From: Methanobrevibacter gottschalkii DSM 11977
Lineage (GTDB): Archaea > Methanobacteriota > Methanobacteria > Methanobacteriales > Methanobacteriaceae
Assembly: GCF_003814835.1 (NCBI RefSeq)
Contig: NZ_RKRG01000001.1
Span: 124,001-188,000 of the forward strand
Direction of reading: 5' to 3'
DNA: 64,000 nucleotides
Numbering within the stretch: the stretch's first letter is position 1; each line of letters opens with the position of its first letter. Below the pieces are notes generated by a model. That model saw only the letters and a list, made by a program, of their open reading frames with translations, was not told where the DNA came from and did not search any database. The translations under genes and the position numbers were made by a program. Shown here piece after piece: positions 19,171 to 30,125 of the stretch.

Positions 19171-19858
19171 TAGGGTTTCCAGAACAGGAAATTACTCCAT
19201 CAATTAAAACATGCGCTTTATCTGCACTAACAAAGTTTAAAATATAACCTAAATGAGTAATTAAAAGACCACTTCTTTGTCTAATACGTTGTGGTTTATC
19301 CTTATCTAATAAAGTTCCAATTTCAGAAGCTAATAACTCTACATTTTCAATATCCACACCAGAATCAGGTTCATCAAACATGGTGAAATCAGGCATTTGA
19401 GCAAGTAATTGTAATATTTCAGAACGTTTTACTTCACCGCCTGAAAATCCTAAATTAACATCACGATCTAAAAATTCATCACTAAATTTAAGCTGATTAG
19501 CTAATTCTTTCATTCTTGGGTTTAATTCTTCTCTAACATCTTGATTAGATATAATCTTTAATAAATCTCCAACAGAAATTCCCCTAATTGCAGGAGGAGT
19601 TTGAAAACTCACACCAATGCCTAATTGAACTCTTTCAGCAGTAGTTAAGTTAGTTATATCTTGACCTTTAAATTTAATAGATCCTTCTACAACATCATAT
19701 TGTGGAAAACCTAAAATAGTTAAGAATAATGTACTTTTACCAGCACCATTCGGTCCTAAAAGAACATGAGTTTCGCCTTCAGCAATTGAAAGGTTAACAC
19801 CTTTTAAAACTCTTTTTCCGGCTACTTCAACAGCCAAATTTTCTATTTCAAGTAACAT
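19103..19858 (-). CDS. sufC: SUF system ATPase SufC
   Basis: A 251-residue ABC-type ATPase that drives the SufB scaffold. The Walker A motif is GPNGAGKST (about 34-42), the ABC signature is FSGGEVKRSEILQLL, and the Walker B region is FTMFDEPDSGVD. The switch histidine lies in LLITHLGYIL. The length and the DEPDSGVD form are typical of SufC. It is first in the sufCB pair, and its stop lies inside the 5' end of the longest sufB frame. The C-terminus ends in a cysteine-rich GCVECAQCL, which is unusual for the family. Confidence 0.94.
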   Translation of the reverse strand: MLLEIENLAVEVAGKRVLKGVNLSIAEGETHVLLGPNGAGKSTLFLTILGFPQYDVVEGSIKFKGQDITNLTTAERVQLGIGVSFQTPPAIRGISVGDLLKIISNQDVREELNPRMKELANQLKFSDEFLDRDVNLGFSGGEVKRSEILQLLAQMPDFTMFDEPDSGVDIENVELLASEIGTLLDKDKPQRIRQRSGLLITHLGYILNFVSADKAHVLIDGVISCSGNPNEILEDIRKSGFNGCVECAQCL

Positions 19859-19985
19859 ATAATCACCTTTTATAAATATGAACTTTTAATAATATAGTTT
19901 TTAGATTATAACCTATAAATAGTTATCACATAAGAGGAAAACATTAAAAATAAATTAAAAAAAGTAAAATAAATAAAAAAAGAAT

Positions 19986-20003
19986 AACTGAAATTATTCA
20001 GTT
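19986..20003 (-). terminator. Hairpin terminator after the PRC-barrel gene
   Basis: The 7-bp stem AACTGAA/TTCAGTT has a 4-base loop and includes the stop codon. On the minus strand it is followed by attctttttttattt and further T-runs. Confidence 0.6.
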
Positions 20004-20260
20004 ACAATGATAAATTCGCCAACTTTTTCAACTTTAGCGAAAGGAACTAATAACAAATCACCGTTTCTTTTAGCACCTTTAACATGAATATTACGATCAC
20101 TTTCAACTCTAATAGCAATATCCACGATTTTACCAGTTTTTTCATTAATAATTAATTCATCAAGAACACCAAGAATACGTGCATTGTTGGTAGCTACTTG
20201 ATAGTTTTTAATTTCGCTCCATAATTTCTCTTCTCTTCTAGGAATTTGTTTATTTTCCAT
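19994..20260 (-). CDS. PRC-barrel domain protein
   Basis: An 88-residue small beta-barrel protein. The PRC core reads ARILGVLDELIINEKTGKIVD (listed in part) and continues with an alternating-strand end, DLLVPFAKVEKVGEFIIV. Stand-alone PRC-barrel proteins are common in methanogens. Archaeal members have been linked to RNA or ribosome-related and cell-division roles elsewhere, but nothing in this sequence decides the function. It sits between sufC and cobY, has its own terminator, and is probably transcribed separately from sufCB. Confidence 0.8.
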   Translation of the reverse strand: MENKQIPRREEKLWSEIKNYQVATNNARILGVLDELIINEKTGKIVDIAIRVESDRNIHVKGAKRNGDLLLVPFAKVEKVGEFIIVTE

Positions 20261-20315
20261 TAAACCACCTGATAAAAATTAAATTTAGTTATATAAATAT
20301 TTAATTTCATTATAT

Positions 20316-20924
20316 TTAAATATAATATTCTTTGTATAATTCTTCTGCAACTTTACTATCCAAAAGAGTATTAATATTTAATGCCAATTCCACTTTTGGA
20401 ATAACAATTTGATTTTCATCCTGAATTATATTCATACTTTTCAAAACATTTAATCCTGAGGGAACATTACCATCAAATTCATAAGAATAATCCAACCCCA
20501 AATCATTAAAAATTTCTACTGGCACCAAAACAGAAAGTGCATCTTTATCTGATTTTAAATAATACTCCAAAACAATATCCACTGTTTCAGCAGAAATAAA
20601 TGGTAAATCTGCATTAATAAAAAGTAAAATATCTTCTTTAGATCTTTGCTCAAAGTAATCTAAAATATATGATAAATCAACCAGATAATCTTTACCTGAA
20701 GTATCTAAAATTTCAAAATCGTCATTTAATGATTTTAAATATTTAGTAGTTTCACAAGAATGGGGACTAACAGCTATGACAATCTTATCAATTAATTTGG
20801 ATTCCTTTAAATTATCAAGCACATATTTTATTAAAGGCTTATCATGTAATCTAAAAAGTGGCTTTTCACATGGAGTCTCAAGTCTAGTTCCTTTACCTCC
20901 AGCCATCAAAATTGCATAAATCAT
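20316..20924 (-). CDS. cobY: Adenosylcobinamide-phosphate guanylyltransferase CobY
   Basis: A cytoplasmic nucleotidyltransferase (202 residues from the chosen start) that activates adenosylcobinamide phosphate with GTP in archaeal cobamide synthesis. The GTP-binding signature MAGGKGTRLETPCEKPLF is at about residues 7-24, followed by LINADLPFIS-type acceptor strands. The longest frame starts at a TTG four codons upstream (20936), but the ATG at 20924 with tgtggt upstream is the better start. It lies just after the marker-14 gene and downstream of mtr, in keeping with the corrinoid needed by MtrA. Confidence 0.88.
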   Translation of the reverse strand: MIYAILMAGGKGTRLETPCEKPLFRLHDKPLIKYVLDNLKESKLIDKIVIAVSPHSCETTKYLKSLNDDFEILDTSGKDYLVDLSYILDYFEQRSKEDILLFINADLPFISAETVDIVLEYYLKSDKDALSVLVPVEIFNDLGLDYSYEFDGNVPSGLNVLKSMNIIQDENQIVIPKVELALNINTLLDSKVAEELYKEYYI

Positions 20925-20941
20925 GAAAAACCACAATAAAT

Positions 20942-22411
20942 TTAAGCGAATTTGCCACCATTCATTTTCATACGGTCTTTAAGAATACATCTACCACCCT
21001 GTTTTCCACCAATAGGAACTTTTGGAGTGCCCATAGAATTCATACAACGAGCCATAATTGCAGAACCCAAAGCAAGACCATCTTCAACAAATACAACATT
21101 CTCAAATTTATCTTGGACAGATTCCAAAATAAGCTGAGGTTTGCGACCAGTAATCCCTGCCCTTCCTGTAATTCCTAAAGAAGAACCTGGAACAATTACA
21201 TCTTCTTCAAATGCAACATCCAATAATCTTGTAACAATATTAGTACTTACATAATCCAAAGTAGATAGTAATGTTGGAAGACCATCAGAATCATAGAATT
21301 GCGCACCCAATTCCATTAATTCATCTAACTTATCACCATTAAAACCAACATCACAACCTATTAAAGTAGTTCCTGCTTTTTCAGCAGCTTCAGGATTTAA
21401 TGGAACAGTTCCGAACCGTTCAACATCCATTGGAACTTTACGGATATTAATTAATTTATGTGCTTCTAAGGCATTGACTTGGGCTTTTTTATGATTAGCT
21501 TTTTTCATTGCTTTATCAGAATATAAATCAAGTGCAGCACCATTTTTTTTATCAATTAAACCAGAGCCCTTAGCTAATGAATCACTAACAACCCCTGCTA
21601 AACCTAAAAAGTTTCCGATAGTATTAGCATATGGTTCATGATCATTTACAATACGACCTGCTAACGTAGAACCGAAATCAAGGGAAACACAAGGATTCCT
21701 ATAATCCACATCAGTCCATTTAGCACCTAACTTAATACCTGCAGTAACAAGTTCTCCCTCCATCTCATTTGCAACAGTTTCTTTTCCTTCAGGAGGAACT
21801 ACACTTACAACTGCCCCATCAAACATGATATTCTCTAAAAGGGAATGCTTTTGTAATCTTTCAGGAAGTTGAGAAATACTCATAGCAGGGGACATTTTAC
21901 GCGGAGGAATGTCTGCTTCAAGACATCCGTCTGCAAGTGCAATAATAAGTTGACCAGCTTCCTCAGCAGTTGCAAAACCAGCTGTTACTCCAGTTGATCT
22001 TACAACAAAATCCAAATCCTTATCTTTATCAACATTGCATTTTCTTAAAGATTCCAATACAGTATCTTTAACCAACTCTGTTACAGCTTCTTTGGAAAGT
22101 TCAATACCCCAAACAGTTTTACCAAATACTTTTTCACCAGGTTTAGGTTGTCTAATATCCCTTGTCATTTTAACAGTTTTATTAAGTAAATAAGACTCAC
22201 TAGTGTTCAAATTTGTTGCCATGACAATACACTTAGTGGTAGTGTTACCCAATTCAACAGAAGCAGTTACATAAAAAGTGTCAGGTTTTTTAACAACACC
22301 TGGACTTGCAGGACCTGCTTTTTGAGCAGTTAATGTAGCTAAATTGCCTTCTCGGGATTTAGCAATAACAGGTTTAGGACCTTTGTTAAAAATTTTACTT
22401 AAAAAAGACAT
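20942..22411 (-). CDS. Methanogenesis marker protein 14, ASKHA-like
   Basis: A 489-residue protein matching what I know as methanogenesis marker 14, found essentially only in methanogens. An ASKHA-type nucleotide fold is suggested by VTASVELGNTTTKCIVMA near residue 50 and by glycine-rich segments such as SLDFGSTLAG and GVTAGFATAEE. Similar ASKHA ATPases reactivate corrinoid proteins. Placement between mtrH and cobY makes a role in keeping MtrA corrinoid active a reasonable guess, not a demonstrated one. About 180 bases and a terminator hairpin separate it from mtrH, so it likely has its own promoter. Confidence 0.8.
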   Translation of the reverse strand: MSFLSKIFNKGPKPVIAKSREGNLATLTAQKAGPASPGVVKKPDTFYVTASVELGNTTTKCIVMATNLNTSESYLLNKTVKMTRDIRQPKPGEKVFGKTVWGIELSKEAVTELVKDTVLESLRKCNVDKDKDLDFVVRSTGVTAGFATAEEAGQLIIALADGCLEADIPPRKMSPAMSISQLPERLQKHSLLENIMFDGAVVSVVPPEGKETVANEMEGELVTAGIKLGAKWTDVDYRNPCVSLDFGSTLAGRIVNDHEPYANTIGNFLGLAGVVSDSLAKGSGLIDKKNGAALDLYSDKAMKKANHKKAQVNALEAHKLINIRKVPMDVERFGTVPLNPEAAEKAGTTLIGCDVGFNGDKLDELMELGAQFYDSDGLPTLLSTLDYVSTNIVTRLLDVAFEEDVIVPGSSLGITGRAGITGRKPQLILESVQDKFENVVFVEDGLALGSAIMARCMNSMGTPKVPIGGKQGGRCILKDRMKMNGGKFA

Positions 22412-22548
22412 ATTATAACCTCAATTATACTTAAGTTATAATCTCTTTTTATAATAATATAAATCTTATTAAAATAATTTAATGCAATAAATTATTCCTG
22501 AAAAAAGTGTTTTAAAATTAGTTAATGGTCTAATAAATATAAATAAAG

Positions 22549-22574
22549 GATTAGATGAAATTAATCATCTAATC
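22549..22574 (-). terminator. Terminator of the mtr operon
   Basis: A perfect 9-bp stem (GATTAGATG at 22549-22557, CATCTAATC at 22566-22574, 8-base loop) lies 19 bases after the mtrH stop. On the minus strand it is followed by the T-rich ctttatttatatttatt. Confidence 0.7.
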
Positions 22575-22592
22575 AAGACCCCATATATTTAT

Positions 22593-23525
22593 TTATAATA
22601 ATTTGTTAATTGGGTGGTCTTCCACTGGTTCAGTACCAATATCTTTAGCAGCTTCTGCAATCATAATATCTGCCATACCACAAGCAGGGAATGCAAGTCT
22701 TGCATTTTCGATAGGTCCGAAGAGTACGAAGTCTCCACCAGCCATTTGTTGAACGATGTTAGAACCGATATCACAAACAGGCCATGCTTCTTTGTGTTCT
22801 TTTTTGTATCCTCTTAACCAATCCCATGCAGATGGAACGTTATGGATACCTGATCCTACTGGGTAACCCCATTTGGATTTAACTGCGAAAGAAGTTCTTA
22901 CAGCAGGTCCAGCACCTTGACCTAAAGGAGTTACTGCTACATCCATGAATGGTTTAGTAATTCCACATTCTTCAGCCATTTCGAGAATACCTTTGTCGAT
23001 AACATCTCCACCAGTTTCCCAGATTTCAATTTTACCTGCAACACCAGGATTCATTGGGTTGAAACCTAAGAGAATGGATGCATCGATGTCAGAGTTTTTA
23101 ACTGCTTCAATTTCTGCAGGTTCAGCAGCCATACTTAAAGAGTTGTAAACAGCTCTTTCAGTTAATCCGACTTCTTGTACGTATTCTACACCTGCAATTT
23201 TCGCTGCAGCTGCAGTTGAGTCTATAAGGAAAGGTTTGTCACAGACGTCTCCTACAAATTCTAAGTATTTTACCATAGCTTCTGCAGTAGCACCGAAAGT
23301 TTGTACAACACAAGGGTTTCCAGTTACATCAGACATTTCTTCCATTGTTTTAATTCTTTCTTCAGCTGCATCTTTATCGAAGACCCCAGCTTTTTCATCA
23401 CTAATAATATTGTGTCCACCATAGAAGATAGTTCCTGCTAACACAGTAGGGTATTCACCAGGTTGACCCCCCATTTTCATACCAGCAACATCAACTACGA
23501 GTTGTTCTTTATCAAATCTAAACAT
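22593..23525 (-). CDS. mtrH: Tetrahydromethanopterin S-methyltransferase subunit H
   Basis: A 310-residue peripheral cytoplasmic subunit. It moves the methyl group from methyl-tetrahydromethanopterin to the cob(I)amide bound to MtrA. It has the TIM-barrel pterin-binding character of the family, starting MFRFDKEQLVVDVAGMKMGG, with no membrane segment. It is last of mtrEDCBAFGH, 15 bases after mtrG, with an aggagg ribosome-binding site. A terminator hairpin follows. Confidence 0.97.
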   Translation of the reverse strand: MFRFDKEQLVVDVAGMKMGGQPGEYPTVLAGTIFYGGHNIISDEKAGVFDKDAAEERIKTMEEMSDVTGNPCVVQTFGATAEAMVKYLEFVGDVCDKPFLIDSTAAAAKIAGVEYVQEVGLTERAVYNSLSMAAEPAEIEAVKNSDIDASILLGFNPMNPGVAGKIEIWETGGDVIDKGILEMAEECGITKPFMDVAVTPLGQGAGPAVRTSFAVKSKWGYPVGSGIHNVPSAWDWLRGYKKEHKEAWPVCDIGSNIVQQMAGGDFVLFGPIENARLAFPACGMADIMIAEAAKDIGTEPVEDHPINKLL

Positions 23526-23540
23526 AAGTATAATCCTCCT

Positions 23541-23780
23541 CTATAATAAGGTAGATAACATTGAAGCTACACCGAATTTAATAGCTACAATTAAAATCAT
23601 TAATCCAAGTATAATACCATATAATATACCAACATCTCTACCAGTTTGTTGGCCTAAACGTTGATAATATTCTCCAACAGTGAAATCAACTTTTTCTTCT
23701 GCTGCATCTAATTTAGCTACAACATCGTTAAATTCATCTGAGGAAACCATTACTTGAGGTATTGAATTTTCTTCACTCAT
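23541..23780 (-). CDS. mtrG: Tetrahydromethanopterin S-methyltransferase subunit G
   Basis: A 79-residue protein with a soluble N-terminal coiled helix ([19 protein letters not shown]) and one C-terminal membrane helix ([19 protein letters not shown]). It anchors the Mtr complex. I start at the ATG at 23780 (MSEENSIP), which has aggtg upstream. The longer frame would overlap mtrF. Confidence 0.95.
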   Translation of the reverse strand: MSEENSIPQVMVSSDEFNDVVAKLDAAEEKVDFTVGEYYQRLGQQTGRDVGILYGIILGLMILIVAIKFGVASMLSTLL

Positions 23781-23790
23781 AATAACACCT

Positions 23791-23997
23791 CTATAATCCT
23801 GCTGCTTTTGCAATGAAAGGAATAATTACGATTAAAAGAGTTGCAATACAAATACCAATAGCAAATCCTTTAAATCTGGTTGCGAGTAAACCAGCGAATA
23901 ATTTACCTTCTCTTGCAAGGAGTTTTGAACTGTATTCAGCATCATCTGCTGCAGTTTTCATTCCACCTATATTTGGTTTATTAGAAATTTGTACCAT
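23791..23997 (-). CDS. mtrF: Tetrahydromethanopterin S-methyltransferase subunit F
   Basis: A 68-residue protein with a short soluble part resembling the MtrA tail region and one C-terminal membrane helix ([19 protein letters not shown]). It is a structural subunit of the membrane-bound, sodium-pumping methyltransferase. A ggagg site precedes the start, and it is 13 bases downstream of mtrA. Confidence 0.94.
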   Translation of the reverse strand: MVQISNKPNIGGMKTAADDAEYSSKLLAREGKLFAGLLATRFKGFAIGICIATLLIVIIPFIAKAAGL

Positions 23998-24010
23998 AAT
24001 TCATTCCTCC

Positions 24011-24727
24011 TTAGAATAACAAGAATAAAACTCCAATGATTAAAGTGAAAGCTAATCCGATCATTATACCTTGAACTTTACCAGCATAATTACCAGCCAT
24101 ATTTCTTTGAACAGCACCGACCATATCGATTTTAGTGTTAATATCCCTAATTCTTGCTTCGATGAGACCAGTTTCAGCAGAAACAACCCTAATTGCTTCT
24201 CCTTCTTCTTCATCAGCGTCGTCGCCTTCTACAGAAATAACCATAGCTTCTTCTTCAAAAGCACCTGGATCTTTTTCTACACATTCATTAATTTTTGATT
24301 GAATTGCTCCTATATCTTCAGTGTCGATTAAATCAACAATTTCTAATTGTTGTTGGAATCTTTCAACACCTTCAAGTGGAACATTTTCTACGAAAGGAAT
24401 AGCTCCAGTTGCTCCAACAATTTTCTTTTTGTCAGGATCAGCACCATTTTCGTGTAAAGCTTTAAAACTTTGACCAGTGATGTGACCTTGTACTTCAGCA
24501 CCAGCTAATATTAAGAAACGAATATTAGGGTTAGAAATAATATTTGCAACAACTTTTTCAATTCCTAAGTTTTCTGTTTTACATGGACCTGCAATAGCTG
24601 CTCCAGAAAGTTCAGCTTCAATATGAGAAGCTAAAGTTGTTACTGCAACAGGGCTTTCAGGATCACCTACTATGTAATCCCCACTAATAACCGGCCAGCC
24701 ATCTGCAGGAGCTTTTTTATCAGCCAT
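24011..24727 (-). CDS. mtrA: Tetrahydromethanopterin S-methyltransferase subunit A (corrinoid protein)
   Basis: A 238-residue subunit carrying the corrinoid prosthetic group that shuttles the methyl group from MtrH to coenzyme M. The cobalt-ligand histidine region is seen as [18 protein letters not shown], with His82 the likely ligand. The cytoplasmic domain is followed by a single C-terminal membrane helix ([18 protein letters not shown]) that ends the protein. Methyl transfer through this subunit drives Na+ export. A gggggtttt ribosome-binding site lies upstream, and the start abuts mtrB. Confidence 0.97.
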   Translation of the reverse strand: MADKKAPADGWPVISGDYIVGDPESPVAVTTLASHIEAELSGAAIAGPCKTENLGIEKVVANIISNPNIRFLILAGAEVQGHITGQSFKALHENGADPDKKKIVGATGAIPFVENVPLEGVERFQQQLEIVDLIDTEDIGAIQSKINECVEKDPGAFEEEAMVISVEGDDADEEEGEAIRVVSAETGLIEARIRDINTKIDMVGAVQRNMAGNYAGKVQGIMIGLAFTLIIGVLFLLF

Positions 24728-25057
24728 CTATAAAACCCCCATTGCTTGTAAGATTGGTAATGCAGCAAATATAATGAATGATGCTAATAAGAAACCATAT
24801 ACAATGTTAGTTAATAATCCTGCAGTAACATAGGAACCTTCCCTTCCAGGATAAGATCCAACAGGACTTGTGTATGGGTCTAAAGAAGCCATTAATTCAT
24901 CAGCAGCCAATTCTACTTTTGCTACTTGTTCGTTTACTTCATCCATAGATAGGAGAACAACTCCTGAACCTAAAGATGATCCGATAACCCCAGAGACAGG
25001 GTCATATGCGAAATTCATTTCAGGTACAACTTGTACCATAGGTAACATTTGAGCCAT
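24728..25057 (-). CDS. mtrB: Tetrahydromethanopterin S-methyltransferase subunit B
   Basis: A 109-residue subunit with a soluble N-terminal region (MAQMLPMVQVVPEMNF) and one C-terminal membrane helix. I use the ATG at 25057, 8 bases after a perfect ggagg. The longer frame begins at a TTG inside that ribosome-binding region and is unlikely. Confidence 0.95.
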   Translation of the reverse strand: MAQMLPMVQVVPEMNFAYDPVSGVIGSSLGSGVVLLSMDEVNEQVAKVELAADELMASLDPYTSPVGSYPGREGSYVTAGLLTNIVYGFLLASFIIFAALPILQAMGVL

Positions 25058-25074
25058 ATTTAATTCCTCCAAAT

Positions 25075-25890
25075 CTAGTTCTCAACTTTAGGCCATAATC
25101 CAGCCCATTTGGTTGATGCAGCATCATTCATAGAAGCAACAACAAATGCTTTGAATGAGATAATCCAACCAATTAAACCAACGATGAATACAATAAACCA
25201 ACCTAATCCACCAGTAGTGATGGACATGAGACCAACAATAGTCATGGATAAAAATGCAGTAGATGCTGCACATTTGAGTGTTCTTAATTGATCTTCGTTA
25301 GGTCCTAAACATGCATTGAATGGGTGTTGGATAGCCATAGTACATAAAATAAATAATACAGCAATAAATCCAGTTGCAACAACATTTTCATAAACTGCAG
25401 CCATATCGAAACTACCAGCAATTGCAGCAGAGAATCCTAAGATAGATAATGCAGCAGCACCAGCGATTTCGATGGTACATTGAAGCATAATAGGGATTTT
25501 CATACCTACAATTTTAGTTGCAACAAGAGCAATAACCGCACCAATAATTACAGCAACTAATAAAGCTGCGATAGGTCCTACCATTGGCATTTTTAAGATA
25601 GCAGCTAAACTGATACCTGCAAAAGCAGAAATAACACCAACAGATAAAGACATATATCCAATAGATGGTACACCAGTACCTAAACCGTAACTTGCTACTC
25701 TACGGATAGCATCAGCACCCCAGACAATAGCACATACAGCACCAAGACCTGCGAATAATGATCCGATAGTTTCTCCTAAGAAAGCAGTTAAGTAAATACC
25801 GAGTAATCCACCAACTATACCTAAAACTAATAAATGCATTGAGTCAACTGCACCTGCAGCTGCACCATCTGCACTTCCACCAGCAGACAT
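25075..25890 (-). CDS. mtrC: Tetrahydromethanopterin S-methyltransferase subunit C
   Basis: A 271-residue integral membrane subunit with multiple glycine- and alanine-rich transmembrane helices. With MtrD and MtrE it forms the membrane core through which sodium is exported. The protein begins MSAGGSADGAAAGAVDSMH, and a ggaggt site precedes the start. Confidence 0.96.
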   Translation of the reverse strand: MSAGGSADGAAAGAVDSMHLLVLGIVGGLLGIYLTAFLGETIGSLFAGLGAVCAIVWGADAIRRVASYGLGTGVPSIGYMSLSVGVISAFAGISLAAILKMPMVGPIAALLVAVIIGAVIALVATKIVGMKIPIMLQCTIEIAGAAALSILGFSAAIAGSFDMAAVYENVVATGFIAVLFILCTMAIQHPFNACLGPNEDQLRTLKCAASTAFLSMTIVGLMSITTGGLGWFIVFIVGLIGWIISFKAFVVASMNDAASTKWAGLWPKVEN

Positions 25891-26592
25891 TTAGATACCT
25901 CCAGTTAAAATAATACAAAAGATTGCTACAACAATAGATGCAATTGCACATGCAATAGCTCCAGTTCCAATTCTTTTGAATTTTGGATCGTGCATACCTT
26001 CAATAGTACCTCCGATATTGTAAGAAGCAATTACAGAGTTAATAAAGAATACACCTACACCAATAATAGCAGCTAAACCAATACTTACAGCAGGGTCAGA
26101 TACAAAACTACTTTGGTTAATAGCAGTGTCAATACCATAGTATACTAATCCACCACCAAAACCACCAAGAAGACCTCCGATAAGACCACTTACAAAGGAA
26201 GTAACTGGTACACCGTGACCTTCAGTACCAGGAGTTTTGTAAGCTTCTTGGTTACGTTTTGTAATCCAGTCAACAGGTACCTTAGATGCTGCAGGAACAA
26301 TACCTACACCAAATATATAAATTATGTTAGCAATGAGCATAGTAATACCCATCATAATCATAGCACCTATTGCACCACCGATACCGATTATATAAAATGG
26401 TTCACCTGTCATAGTTGCAGCAGTAATAAGACCTGTTAAACCAGCACCAGCAGCTAACATAGCAGTACCAGTACCTACACCAGTAGCTGTAGCCATAGCT
26501 GCAGGAGCTCCTCCTACAGGAATAAAGTGCACACCTGCACCAATCATAATACCGCCTATTGCGATGAATAAAATTAAACTAATTGGATCCAT
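25891..26592 (-). CDS. mtrD: Tetrahydromethanopterin S-methyltransferase subunit D
   Basis: A 233-residue polytopic membrane protein of the Mtr sodium-pumping core, with about six hydrophobic helices. The start at 26592 (MDPISLILFIAIGG) has ggagg upstream (complement of cctcc near 26601). The longer frame would overlap the end of mtrE by 38 bases. Its own stop adjoins the mtrC start. Confidence 0.95.
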   Translation of the reverse strand: MDPISLILFIAIGGIMIGAGVHFIPVGGAPAAMATATGVGTGTAMLAAGAGLTGLITAATMTGEPFYIIGIGGAIGAMIMMGITMLIANIIYIFGVGIVPAASKVPVDWITKRNQEAYKTPGTEGHGVPVTSFVSGLIGGLLGGFGGGLVYYGIDTAINQSSFVSDPAVSIGLAAIIGVGVFFINSVIASYNIGGTIEGMHDPKFKRIGTGAIACAIASIVVAIFCIILTGGI

Positions 26593-26605
26593 AATCGAAA
26601 CCTCC

Positions 26606-27484
26606 TTATTCTTCCTCATATGGTCCATATTGGTTTCTTGCAAATACTTCTAAATAATTATCCATAATAACTAATAGGATAACAATGATAATACCTACAA
26701 TAATACCACCATATACTCCAAATACTACTGTATTCCAGAAACTAAAGAATACAACGAGACCGAAACAGAAACCAGTTAATGGTCCACCGAATTTAGCACA
26801 GAAGTTTACTACATCCATAGAGTTTTTAGCACCCATAGGAGCTTTAGTAACAATATCTCCTTGAATAGCTACAGGAGTACCTCCACCAAATTCGAATTTT
26901 TGATATTCACTTTCTGCACCATAGTGAACATCCCCAGTAGAAGAACCGATAGCACCAAGAGCAATACCCCAAAGCATTGCTAAGAGTGGTAATGGGAATA
27001 CATGTAATGCAGTACCATTAATTGGAATAGTCATTAAGTATGAAATTCCAACAATACAAAAACTAGTTATAAATCCGTGACCAACGATAGGTCCTAAAGA
27101 TTGAGTTAATACATCCATAAACAATGGTTGTTCAAATTGAGATTGTCCAACAATCCTTCCCATGTGGGATGTAACAGTATAAATAGCGTGAACAAAAGCA
27201 GCGACACAAGCACCCATTGCGATAGCAACGATAGGTAACATACCTAAAGACATTACAATATATGCAATAGCACCAGCAACACCACACCAAACACCATAAG
27301 CGACTGGTTCACCAGAAGCCGCCTTGTTTATCATACGGTGTAAATGTCCCATTTGTGGAGCAAGTTGAACTTGAGAGTTAGGGTTACTTTGAGAACCAAT
27401 ATCAGATTCCAAATCCTCAGCAGCCCCTCCGATAGTAGCAACTGCACCCATTAATGCAACAACACCTAATGTTACAGGGTCCAT
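26606..27484 (-). CDS. mtrE: Tetrahydromethanopterin S-methyltransferase subunit E
   Basis: A 292-residue polytopic membrane subunit and the first gene of mtrEDCBAFGH. It begins MDPVTLGVVALMGAVATIGG, with a long cytoplasmic loop and several hydrophobic helices typical of MtrE. The start has ggagg 9 bases upstream. Its promoter lies in the 200 bases that separate it from mcrA. Confidence 0.96.
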   Translation of the reverse strand: MDPVTLGVVALMGAVATIGGAAEDLESDIGSQSNPNSQVQLAPQMGHLHRMINKAASGEPVAYGVWCGVAGAIAYIVMSLGMLPIVAIAMGACVAAFVHAIYTVTSHMGRIVGQSQFEQPLFMDVLTQSLGPIVGHGFITSFCIVGISYLMTIPINGTALHVFPLPLLAMLWGIALGAIGSSTGDVHYGAESEYQKFEFGGGTPVAIQGDIVTKAPMGAKNSMDVVNFCAKFGGPLTGFCFGLVVFFSFWNTVVFGVYGGIIVGIIIVILLVIMDNYLEVFARNQYGPYEEE

Positions 27485-27580
27485 AATTTTTTTCCTCCAT
27501 ATTTTTTATTAAATTGATCATTTAATAAACGTGAAATGATTTGATTTTTGTTCCATACAAAAATCTAAATTGCAATTGAC

Positions 27581-27600
27581 AATTATATAGTATATTTTTT
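27581..27600 (-). promoter_or_regulatory. Candidate TATA region of the mtr operon
   Basis: The minus strand reads aaaaaatatactatataatt, an A-rich flank followed by a TATA-like core, about 97-116 bases before the mtrE start. This would give a leader of about 75 bases. It is the best archaeal promoter candidate between the mcr terminator and mtrE. Confidence 0.4.
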
Positions 27601-27660
27601 TAAATTATTAATATAAATGTTTTGTGAATAAATATTCGGATAATCGTGAATTTATAAAAA

Positions 27661-27686
27661 TAGATAGGTGAAAAGACACCTATCTA
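27661..27686 (-). terminator. Terminator between mcr and mtr operons
   Basis: A perfect 10-bp stem (TAGATAGGTG at 27661-27670, CACCTATCTA at 27677-27686) has a 6-base loop. It lies 17 bases after the mcrA stop and is followed on the minus strand by TTTTTAT (plus 27654-27660). It should end mcr transcripts and separate them from mtr. Confidence 0.8.
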
Positions 27687-27703
27687 CGTGTTTATTTATC
27701 TAT

Positions 27704-29359
<1,656 letters not shown>

Positions 29360-29364
29360 ATTAA

Positions 29365-30123
29365 TTACCATCCTGCGTTTGGATCATATGCACCAAAGGA
29401 TCTGGAAACATGTATTCTTTGACATACTTCAACAGCTTCTACATCCTCTCTGTATGCTTCACCATCTACTCTGTAAATAGTGGTTTTTGCTTTTAAAGTT
29501 TCTTCGTCTAATGGTTCACCTAATACAACAGGTTCATCTAATTCTTTACCAATTTGGTCTTTAACCATTTCAACGTTACCGGTTTCTTTGTTGAATACTT
29601 GTCTTCTGAGCATATCAAACATTAAACCGTTTTCATCTAATCTTAAAGAGTGACCGTGTACACCTGCACCTCTAATACCGGTTCTTGCGGTATCGAAGTA
29701 TTCGGTTTCTAAGAGGATTTTGGATAATTTTTCAATATCTCTTTCTCTTGCTTCGATTACTTGTCTTCCGGATAAAGTACCGGTATCAATTCCCCTGTAT
29801 CTGTTTAAGTAAGATCTAGCTCTTAAGTAAGGTTGAGCTGGAGCGAAGTACATGGAATCTACGAATTGAATATATCTAATTCTGTCTCCTGCTTTTGCAC
29901 CATCAATAGGGGTTACTAATTCTCTTACAATGTCGTCAGGCTCATCCATTTCATCTAATGGTGGGTGAACAGATTTATATTCTTCACCTGGAGCTCTGTG
30001 ACCTAATATTTTTACTACGTCTTCATCAGAGATTTCTCTTAACTTTTCTAATTCATGTTCTGGATTACAGAAGTTTCTTCTGTTTTGAGCAACCTGAGAA
30101 GTACCTGGATAAAATTGTACCAT
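29365..30123 (-). CDS. mcrG: Methyl-coenzyme M reductase subunit gamma
   Basis: A 252-residue gamma subunit of the (alpha-beta-gamma)2 enzyme. The start [20 protein letters not shown] and the [19 protein letters not shown] segment match the family. It follows mcrC by 2 bases and has a ggagat ribosome-binding site. Its stop lies 5 bases before the chosen mcrA start. Confidence 0.98.
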   Translation of the reverse strand: MVQFYPGTSQVAQNRRNFCNPEHELEKLREISDEDVVKILGHRAPGEEYKSVHPPLDEMDEPDDIVRELVTPIDGAKAGDRIRYIQFVDSMYFAPAQPYLRARSYLNRYRGIDTGTLSGRQVIEARERDIEKLSKILLETEYFDTARTGIRGAGVHGHSLRLDENGLMFDMLRRQVFNKETGNVEMVKDQIGKELDEPVVLGEPLDEETLKAKTTIYRVDGEAYREDVEAVEVCQRIHVSRSFGAYDPNAGW

Positions 30124-30125
30124 AA

